A stretch of DNA of 37,800 nt from Clostridia bacterium (GTDB lineage: Bacteria; Bacillota; Clostridia; Lachnospirales; Lachnospiraceae): contig CAJTEN010000040.1 of assembly GCA_910575245.1 (NCBI GenBank), positions 1 through 37,800 on the forward strand. Direction: 5' to 3'. The notes under the pieces were generated by a model, which was not told the DNA's origin, ran no database searches, and saw only the letters and a list, made by a program, of their open reading frames with translations. The translations under genes were made by a program, and so were the position numbers. Below, one piece after another: positions 31,730 to 37,800 of this stretch (position 1 is the first letter of the stretch; every line of letters starts with the position of its first letter).

Positions 31730-32215
31730 ATGGTACTTGTTAAATTCGATGAGGTCTTTGGAAATGCGCTGTTGGAAATCGGACGCAGGAATAAGGGCAG
31801 AGATGGGGATGATGGAGACTACATGATGATACAGGCAGGGGGAGTCCATACAAAAATATTGTTTAAGGATATTATCTATGCGGAAGTGTTCAACCGCAAA
31901 GTCATCATTCATACCATAAACGGCGATACAGAATATTATGGGAAACTGTCCGATTTGGAGAAAAAAGTTGGAGAGGATTTTTTCAGACCACACAGGTCGT
32001 ATCTGATTCATTTTAAGTATGTGCTGAGGTATGATGCTGTGTCTGCTGTTATGGAAAACGGGACAGCGTTGATTGCAAAGCAGAATTATCCGAAATTTGT
32101 GAAGCATCAGTATACAAGGGGCTACAAACGATATAAAGAAATGTTTCAGATATGCAGAGTGGAAAAGTCAGATTTTCCACTCTATTTTTACATACTCGCT
32201 GGTTGCGCTGATTGA
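31730..32215 (+). pseudogene. LytTR response regulator lacking its receiver domain
   Basis: Begins at VLVKFDEVFGNALLEIGRR, which matches the last strand and helix of a receiver domain (usual K-P-F-D). It goes straight into a full LytTR DNA-binding domain (KDIIYAEVFNRKVIIHTINGD, FFRPHRSYLIHFKYVLRYD, ALIAKQNYPKFVK). The first ~100 residues with the phosphoacceptor are missing, and no ribosome binding site precedes ATG 31730. The C-terminal ~20 codons read through a terminator, suggesting the original stop was earlier or lost. It could still bind DNA if expressed. Confidence 0.7.
32156..32190. terminator. Bidirectional terminator between convergent remnants
   Basis: AGAGTGGAAAA pairs perfectly with TTTTCCACTCT (32173-32183), followed by ATTTTT. 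The A-rich and T-rich arms let it serve both strands; the last codons of both converging frames lie inside it. Confidence 0.75.
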
Positions 32216-33488
32216 TGAAATCAAGCCATCCGTGTCTTTCCTCTTATCCTCAAAACTGATATTCTCCCAGTCATCCAGATAGCCGGACAGCAGATCAATC
32301 TGCTGCTGGGAAATGGTCTCCACGGATAAATCGGCAATCGCCTTTGTGATTTTCTGGCGGCGCGTGTCCAGTTCCTCGATTTTCTTGTTGGCGTAGGCAA
32401 GCAGGGTAGCGTTTGCCCCGGGCAGCCCTTGTGGTCGGACCGTTTATTGCACCGGAGGTATTCATAGCCGGAAGGGTTGCGGGTGACTTTTAAAGCATAA
32501 CCACATTTTCCGCATTTCACTTTTCCGGCCAACCATGTATTCCGGGCCTTCCGCCCGTTCTGGAAGGTAATGTTCGCCATGAGCTTTTTCCGGCATTTCA
32601 GCCAGGTGTCAGAGGAAACAAGCCCTTCATGGGGAGCGATAACAAGTATCTGGTCTTTCAGGCTCCTGTCCTTGTCCTCCTTCACGTCCCGCCCCTGGTA
32701 GAGATAGCAGCCGTTTGTCCTGGCGAAGTCGGCGGCGTCATTGATGACTGCCGCCCATTGGCTTTTGAAGAACTCATACAATTCCAGGTCTGCCTGTGCA
32801 TATACCGGGTTGCGGAGCAGTTGGGAGAGGAAGGGACGGAACAGCGATTTTCCGTAAACCTTGATGTCGTTTTCCTCAAAGTACCTGCTGACGTCCCCGA
32901 AGGAGGTCCCGGGCTCGGCGTACATTTCAAACATCAGGCGTACATGGTCTGCGGCGGCCGGGTCCGGCACCATCATTTTTGCGCGGATGCCTTCAACTGT
33001 GGTCGGCTCCAGCTGGAAACCGTAGGAGCCTGGCCGCTCATGTGGAAGCCTTTCAGGCACCGGGAATAGTAGGCATCCGTGACGTGCTTCTGGATGGTCT
33101 CCCGTTCCAGCTGGGCGAACACAATGCAGATATTCAGCATGGCCCGCCCCATTGGGGTGGAGGTGTCGAACTTTTCCGTGGAGGAAACAAACTCCACGTC
33201 GTACTCCTGGAACAGCTCCATCATGTTCGCAAAATCCAGAATGGAGCGGCTGATCCGGTCCAGCTTGTAGACAATGACCCGCCGCACCTTTCCCTTGCGG
33301 ATCTCGTCAAGCAGTTTCTGGAACTCGGGCCGGTCGGTGTTCTTCCCCGAATAGCCCTTGTCCTTGAAAATCTTGCAGCTGCCGCCTTTCAGCTCGTACT
33401 TGCAGAAGTCAATCTGGCTCTCAATACTGATACTGTCCTTGCGGTCAACGGACTGTCTGGCATAAATATAATCTTCTCTAATGTTCAT
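32168..33488 (-). pseudogene. Large serine recombinase, two frameshifts
   Basis: N-terminal resolvase domain with catalytic S13 (YARQSVDRKDS), the LDRISRS motif and FAQLERETIQ. Then a recombinase domain (MFEMYAEPGTSFGDVSRYFEE; SQLLRNPVYAQADL) and a zinc ribbon (KCGKCGYALKV, CNKRSDHKGCPG). One base seems missing near 33025 (APTVSS against APYGFQLEP) and another near 32418; after the second the text goes on as KKIEELDTRRQKITKAIADL to a stop at 32168. Restored length ~440 residues, short for this family. Such enzymes integrate and excise Tn5397/CTn-type elements. ATG overlaps the preceding stop by ATGA. Confidence 0.8.
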
Positions 33489-33667
33489 TGCAGGCTCCTT
33501 TCCTGTGGGAATGGAGCTACCAACCTTACAAGTATATTATACCATTGATAGCCCCGGAGGGCAATGTTGCCGGGGGTCAGCCCCGGGGTAAGGCTTTCCA
33601 GCACAATCGTCTTTCCTTGGAAGGGGACGGTTCTTGTTTCTCTCTGGTAGGTTACAGATTGTACCAT
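33485..33667 (-). CDS. Small conjugative-element protein before the recombinase
   Basis: 60 residues. The first 33 (VQSVTYQRETRTVPFQGKTI, LESLTPGLTPG) look like a small protein often found between the sigma gene and the recombinase of Lachnospiraceae integrative elements; the last 27 (NIALRGYQWYNILVRL...) look unrelated, as if a frame change or deletion followed LTPG. ATG 33667 has AAGGAG with good spacing, and the stop overlaps the recombinase ATG. Function unknown. Confidence 0.45.
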   Translation of the reverse strand: MVQSVTYQRETRTVPFQGKTIVLESLTPGLTPGNIALRGYQWYNILVRLVAPFPQERSLQ

Positions 33668-34053
33668 CTGGGTCTCCTTTCCGAATCGGGGTTGAAGCCT
33701 TCCGTTTCCCTCTTGTCCGGTGGGGAAACACGAAAAGGCAGCGCCCGGCAAAGAGCGCTGCACCTTCGTCTTTCTCCACGCTTCGGGCCAGCTTGTCCCG
33801 AGGCGCCTTTTCTATATACCATTTCATTACGCTCGTAAATCTCACATGGGGAGAGGGCAACGAACAAGGCCGAGTGCTCAATGCCGTCCTCCCGGTCAAG
33901 GGAATAATAGGCTTTGTGCTGGTATGTACGCAGACGGTAGGCCGCCTCCTTGCGGTCAAACTCCGCCGTTGCCTCCGCTACCTCGTCAGGCACTTCAATA
34001 AAAGAATCCGCTGTATAGTACGGGTAAAAATCCCGAAGATTGATGATAGACAT
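33652..34053 (-). pseudogene. Tn916-like sigma-type protein, C-terminal half lost
   Basis: The first ~75 residues (IINLRDFYPYYTADSFIEV, YRLRTYQHKAYYSLDR, LFVALSPCEIYER) match the gene at 8699. After that the frame crosses a repeated palindrome (33780-33804) and a basic, unrelated tail; the region 4-like HTH is absent. ATG at 34053 has GGAGG upstream. It overlaps the next small ORF at its end. Non-functional as a sigma factor. Confidence 0.75.
33780..33804. repeat. 25-bp palindromic repeat, copy 1
   Basis: Pattern GCTTCGGGCCA...CCCGAGGC; it differs from copy 2 (34126-34150) at three central positions. It lies at the point where the sigma gene loses similarity. Confidence 0.6.
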
Positions 34054-34125
34054 GTTTACCTCCGTTTCGATGTTTGGTGAATGGGCTGCCGAAACGGAGG
34101 CGGCGGGGAACGGCACCGGGGCCGG

Positions 34126-34150
34126 GCTTCGGGCCAAGTTGGCCCGAGGC
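34126..34150. repeat. 25-bp palindromic repeat, copy 2
   Basis: GCTTCGGGCCA then AGTTGGCCCGAGGC, with arms CGGGCCAA and TTGGCCCG. It lies upstream of the truncated sigma gene. The gap 34054-34260 holds nothing else clear. Confidence 0.6.
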
Positions 34151-34260
34151 TGTCTCATAGAAACAGAAATGCGCCCAAACAGCATGGTGCTATTCGGACG
34201 CATGAAAACTTTGCCGCCGAACAACGGTTTTTTAATTTTCCGTTGGGCGGTTTTATCATT

Positions 34261-34728
34261 TTACTGCAACAGTTCATTTTGTAAAAATCTTTTGATATAA
34301 GGTGTGCTTTCTTCGGTTATAGAAGGCATGAACGCCATATATCTACATTTTTGATAGCGTTCCTTATCCATAATGAAGTCATATCCCATAACACATTTAG
34401 GATTGCAGTCATTAGGATTCACAAGGCGTTTGCAGACAGACGCTTTTGCAATTTCTTTTTTCATCTTTGCCGGAAGCGTATCTAAAAACCCCATGTACTC
34501 ATTAAGATGCTGTGGGAAAATTCTAATCTTTATTCCCGTTTTTCTGCAAACGAAAGTAGCTAATGTCTTTTTTGTATCCCGAAAAAGATAGGAAACAGTA
34601 AAGCCGCTTTTAGCTGTTTTGATTTCACGTTTGCAGTTGCTATCCAGAAGAAAATGATTTATATCTTCTACAAAATTTCTGCTTGCACCGATAGTCTCTA
34701 AAAATTCATCATAATTTTTGTCTATCAT
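34261..34728 (-). CDS. Conserved hypothetical protein downstream of an AraC/GyrI regulator
   Basis: 155 residues, soluble. Conserved-looking segments: FLETIGASRNFVEDINHFLL, KSGFTVSYLFRDTKKTLATF, KASVCKRLVNPNDCNPKCVMGY and ERYQKCRYMAFMP. Four cysteines (C-K-R-L, D-C-N-P-K-C, K-C-R-Y) could form a metal site. Similar proteins are common in Lachnospiraceae; no function is known to me. It begins 9 bases after the regulator stop, so it is very likely co-transcribed with it. Confidence 0.65.
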   Translation of the reverse strand: MIDKNYDEFLETIGASRNFVEDINHFLLDSNCKREIKTAKSGFTVSYLFRDTKKTLATFVCRKTGIKIRIFPQHLNEYMGFLDTLPAKMKKEIAKASVCKRLVNPNDCNPKCVMGYDFIMDKERYQKCRYMAFMPSITEESTPYIKRFLQNELLQ

Positions 34729-34737
34729 GTTGTAACC

Positions 34738-35586
34738 TCATATTTTTCTGATTGGCAGCCAAACTTCATATTGCATATTATTGGGGTCAGGGTTTAGATA
34801 AACCTCTATATCAGGAGCATTGGCAAATTCAAATCCAGAGGTTGGAAGCCATTCTGTTATGATGCGTTGTTCCAATTCTTGAATGGATATCCCTGTACCA
34901 GTTCCGCTAAAAATAGCCCATGTACAAGCAGGAACAACATATTCATCTAAGGAATTGTCGGTTTCAGCGGAGGAAGATACCGCTATAAAATATTGCCAGT
35001 CCTCTTCGCCATTGCACACGCTTACACCCAAGACACCCATAGGCTGATTATTCATAAGCGGTGCAATTTTTTCTAATGTGCCGTTTACAGCTGCATTTTG
35101 CCACATTTGCGGTACGGCTGTGAAATTGTTTTCTATTTCCTTATCCAGCGGATGAGATACTCCCACAATGCGAAAGGCTGCTTTTTCTTCAATGCGATAA
35201 TTCAATTCCTCTACTCCTTTTACAGTTATTTTAAAGCTGATAGGGGGATAAGACTTCATAGGAACGCCTCCTTTCTTTGCCATTGATGGCGCTATGCCAT
35301 GCACATTTTGAAATGCCCTATTAAATGCAGTCGGGGAAGAATACCCATATTTCATACCAATATCAATAATTTTTTCAGTTCCGCTTTGCAGGTCAATAGC
35401 GGCTAAAGACATTCTCCTGCGACGGATATATTCCGAAAGCGGAATACCTGCCATATATGCAAACATTCTTTGAAAGTGGTATGTAGAGCAACATGCTATG
35501 CGCGCAAGTTCATCATAACTTATTTCTTCTGCAAGGTGTTCCTCAATATAAGAAATTGTTTTATTCAGTTTTTCTATCCATTCCAT
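34738..35586 (-). CDS. AraC-family regulator with GyrI-like effector domain
   Basis: 282 residues. The N-terminal double HTH (SYDELARIACCSTYHFQRMFAYM; IIDIGMKYGYSSPTAFNRAFQ; GIAPS) is followed by a GyrI/Rob-type small-molecule domain (FRIVGVSHPLDKE, ending YEVWLPIRKI). Such proteins sense drugs or other hydrophobic ligands. Start ATG at 35586 with AAAGGAG; the longer frame from 35610 is rejected. Only about 30 bases upstream the IS left end begins, so the original promoter has been displaced; expression may depend on the IS. Confidence 0.85.
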   Translation of the reverse strand: MEWIEKLNKTISYIEEHLAEEISYDELARIACCSTYHFQRMFAYMAGIPLSEYIRRRRMSLAAIDLQSGTEKIIDIGMKYGYSSPTAFNRAFQNVHGIAPSMAKKGGVPMKSYPPISFKITVKGVEELNYRIEEKAAFRIVGVSHPLDKEIENNFTAVPQMWQNAAVNGTLEKIAPLMNNQPMGVLGVSVCNGEEDWQYFIAVSSSAETDNSLDEYVVPACTWAIFSGTGTGISIQELEQRIITEWLPTSGFEFANAPDIEVYLNPDPNNMQYEVWLPIRKI

Positions 35587-35616
35587 TTTTTTACTCCTTT
35601 CCAGTGACAATTATTA

Positions 35617-37345
35617 TTAGGCGTTTGCGAAACGCCAGAACCCGCATAAATACGGAATTCTTTTTGTCACAAAATAAAACAACTCCTCACTGGTTTGTGG
35701 TAAAATTGAGATGTGAGTAACAATTAACCATATCCACCAGAAAGGAGTTGTACCTACATGATACCATACAAACAGCTTTCTTTGGCAGATTTTTTTGCCG
35801 ATTGCCAAAATAAATTTGATAACGATAAATATGAGTTTCTTTCCATACTCGATGAAACCATCAACCTTGATGAAATTGTTCCGGTGTCTTTTGTTTCTCA
35901 CTTTCATGCTGCCACCGGCAGACCCCGCAGGCATCTTCTTTACCCAATGCTCAGGGCTCTGTTATTACAGCTTATTTTCTCGATTCCTACCACTTCCCTC
36001 CTGATCATTTTCCTCAAATATTCTCAGGAATTACGGGATTTCTGTGGTTTTGATGTCGTTCCGGACGCATCTAAATTTACCCGTTTCAAGCAGGATTTCT
36101 TATTGGACTTACAATCTATGTTCGATCACCTTGTTGGCCTGACCGAACCCATATGCCAACGGATTAATTTTGAAAAAGCATCCATGACGCTCTTCGATAC
36201 CTCCGGTATTGAAGCCTGGGTGACGGAAAACAACCCCAAATATGCCAACCGTATTATCAAACAGCTCAAATCCTTTAAAAAAGCCAACGGACTGGACGGT
36301 TCCTTTGATCCCTATAAAGCCGCCTACGGCTCCATGCCTTCCCATGCCGCCGCCAGCCCCGCAATCCAGCAGATGTATATCAATGGGCATTTCTGCTATG
36401 CCTTTAAATTCGGCATCGTTACAAACGGGCTGGGTATCGTCAGGCATATTTCCTTTTACAATAAAGATTTTCTCAGATCCCATCCTGAGATCATTGTTGG
36501 AAAGAAATCGGATTCCCCGGACGAGGACAAGAGCCTCGCCGGTTCCAAAGCGCTGGTCCCGACACCGAAGGATTTCTTTCGGAAGCATCCGCTTATCAAT
36601 CCCAAAACGTTTCTTGGGGATGCCGCTTTCGATCCCATCGAGATTTATAAATATCTGCTGCAGGAAACATCCTTTGAAAAAGCGTATATTCCTCTGAAAA
36701 ACAAACTCAAAGTCGAAGGAATTGATTACACCGTAAATGATGACGGCATTCCCTGCTGTCCGCATGACGCTTCCCTTCCAATGGAACGGGAAGGGAGCAG
36801 ATCCCATTTGCGCTACGGCTTTCCAACCATGAAATTTGTCTGTCCCAAAATGAAATGGGAACGGGACAGCATCACAAAGAAAACAAAACGTGTATGCCAT
36901 TGTGATACCCCATGTACAGCATCTTCCTGTGGAAGGATGATCTACATTTATCCGGAACAGAACCTCCGCGCTTATCCTGGAACAATCCGTGGCACCCAGG
37001 AATGGGATTCCATCTACAAAGTCAGAGTAAATGTTGAAAAATCCATCAACCACTTTAAAGATAGTTTTTGTGTTGCCGGCCGTAAAACCCAGAATGAGAA
37101 AACGCTTCATGCCGGCCTGCTTCTCGCCGGAATTACCCAGCTTATTACTGTAATGGTGGCTGACAGACTGCACAAGCATCAATATATCCGCAGTCTAAAA
37201 CCTCTGATTGCATAACCTCATATACCACATACCATTTCGCAGGCAGATATCTCTATCTGCTTTGTTTTCATCCTGAATCAGTGAAACTCAATTGCTTTGA
37301 ACGCTGACAACTGCATATTTAATCAGCATTTGCGAAGTTTTTCCT
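35617..37345 (+). mobile_element. Insertion sequence with one DDE transposase
   Basis: The left boundary is placed at a palindromic GGCGTTTGCGAAACGCC (35619-35635 region) and the right boundary near a related TTTGCGAA (about 37330-37337). Exact inverted repeats and target duplication could not be settled. Ends are approximate. Confidence 0.55.
35758..37215 (+). CDS. DDE transposase (IS1182/IS4-like)
   Basis: 485 residues, full length. N-terminal DNA-binding region (VSHFHAATGRPRRHLLYPML; DASKFTRFKQDF), then a DDE catalytic core with likely residues D147 (TLFDTSG), D288 (FLGDAAFD) and E427 (VNVEKSINHFKD). A cysteine-rich insert (CCPHDAS; CHCDTPCTASSCGR) fits a zinc-ribbon insertion. AAAGGAG precedes ATG. 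It moves the element by cut and paste. Family label from overall look; the exact IS family is not certain. No frame damage, suggesting recent arrival. Confidence 0.8.
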   Translation: MIPYKQLSLADFFADCQNKFDNDKYEFLSILDETINLDEIVPVSFVSHFHAATGRPRRHLLYPMLRALLLQLIFSIPTTSLLIIFLKYSQELRDFCGFDVVPDASKFTRFKQDFLLDLQSMFDHLVGLTEPICQRINFEKASMTLFDTSGIEAWVTENNPKYANRIIKQLKSFKKANGLDGSFDPYKAAYGSMPSHAAASPAIQQMYINGHFCYAFKFGIVTNGLGIVRHISFYNKDFLRSHPEIIVGKKSDSPDEDKSLAGSKALVPTPKDFFRKHPLINPKTFLGDAAFDPIEIYKYLLQETSFEKAYIPLKNKLKVEGIDYTVNDDGIPCCPHDASLPMEREGSRSHLRYGFPTMKFVCPKMKWERDSITKKTKRVCHCDTPCTASSCGRMIYIYPEQNLRAYPGTIRGTQEWDSIYKVRVNVEKSINHFKDSFCVAGRKTQNEKTLHAGLLLAGITQLITVMVADRLHKHQYIRSLKPLIA

Positions 37346-37458
37346 TCTATCTTTTTTCACACCCACCTGGTGAACAGATTATAGTATAAAACCGCCAGAT
37401 ATGGTATCATCTTTATTGAGAATATCGTCAATATCACATACTGAAGGAGAGCAGTTTT
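37216..37458. other. Gap between two insertion sequences
   Basis: Contains the right end of the DDE element and, after about 37360, AT-rich DNA that should include the left end of the IS1380-type element. No gene seen. Confidence 0.4.
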
Positions 37459-37800
37459 ATGAAACCAACACATTTCCAGATTGAATTCACTAATGAACGT
37501 ATTATTCCATCAGGAGGGCTTACCCTGGTGGGTTATCTTCTGGATAACAGTGGCTTCATTGACCGCCTGAATATGCAGGATATTACCGGCAGGCGCTCCG
37601 GACATCAGATTAAAAATGGTGATATCCTTGGCTCCTATATCGGATGCCTGTGCATGGGAAAGCCTGATTTTGAGGCAGTCCGTGAGACGGATGACAACCC
37701 GGAATTTTTCTGCCAGGCAATGGGGATTAAACGGATTCCATCACCGGAAATTCTTCGCCAGAGAATGGATGAGATTGGCCGCTCTATGCGCAGTACACTT
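37459..37800 (+). CDS. IS1380-family transposase, N-terminal part (runs off the window)
   Basis: 114 codons, open to the window edge. THFQIEFTNERIIPSGGLTL, RRSGHQIKNGDILGSYIG and KRIPSPEILRQRMDEIG are the N-terminal part of IS1380 transposases, related to the fragment at 20990-21140. AAGGAG precedes ATG 37459. Whether the gene is whole cannot be seen. Confidence 0.85.
   Translation, partial: MKPTHFQIEFTNERIIPSGGLTLVGYLLDNSGFIDRLNMQDITGRRSGHQIKNGDILGSYIGCLCMGKPDFEAVRETDDNPEFFCQAMGIKRIPSPEILRQRMDEIGRSMRSTL

Noticed and set aside
32629..33548. Plus-strand frames of 146 and 189 codons opposite the recombinase
   Set aside because: They are antisense to clearly recognisable recombinase domains.
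36109..37182. 357-codon minus-strand frame inside the transposase
   Set aside because: Antisense shadow of a complete DDE transposase; no ribosome binding site.

Overview
The window looks like a chromosomal segment of a gut Lachnospiraceae-type Firmicute (Blautia, Dorea or Clostridium-like). Signs of this are the purine-rich Shine-Dalgarno sequences, a CsoR-type copper repressor, MATE pumps, LytTR and AraC regulators, Tn916-like sigma and recombinase genes, and clostridial IS1380-type and DDE transposases. The genus is inference. No rRNA, tRNA or CRISPR array was found.

Layout. (1) 433-3380: a copper operon with a CsoR-like operator, a CopA P-type ATPase carrying an extra C-terminal copper-chaperone domain that has its own ribosome binding site, and CsoR. 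(2) 3489-5227: a MATE pump followed by wreckage of a ferrous-iron (feo) locus with no FeoB. (3) 5342-9121: AraC regulator, cyclopropane fatty acid synthase, an orphan winged-helix gene behind a G9 tract, a run of hairpins and terminators, and a Tn916-like sigma factor. (4) 9419-12612: a pseudogene graveyard (ABC exporter tail, AraC fused out of frame into flavodoxin, frameshifted GLUG-type lipoprotein, chimeric regulator/SH3 fragment). (5) 13160-18710: a metal-associated operon behind a strong promoter with two matched palindromes and an embedded terminator: HMA protein, ZIP transporter with a large in-frame deletion, frameshifted DtxR repressor, two ABC exporters, a YgbA-type NO-stimulated protein and a YbaN protein. 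(6) 18786-22110: alpha/beta hydrolase, then a cardiolipin synthase broken by a frameshift and by scrambled IS1380 fragments. (7) 22251-28338: an Agr/Vir-like LytTR two-component system directing, probably through 22-bp-spaced direct repeats, a lipoprotein plus ABC-2 transporter operon. (8) 28346-30637: divergent MerR regulator and MATE pump around a textbook 19-bp-spacer MerR promoter. (9) 30638-34260: non-coding DNA with a seven-unit ~20-bp repeat array, a LytTR fragment, a twice-frameshifted serine recombinase and a truncated sigma gene, the remains of an integrative element. (10) 34261-37800: a conserved hypothetical gene and an AraC/GyrI regulator whose upstream region is taken by an intact IS, then the start of an IS1380-type transposase.

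Overall: the copper, MerR-MATE and LytTR-ABC modules look intact, each with a regulator and a recognisable operator beside it. The iron/metal modules and mobile-element genes are heavily eroded, with at least eight apparent single-base frameshifts. Real decay and assembly error cannot be told apart from sequence alone.
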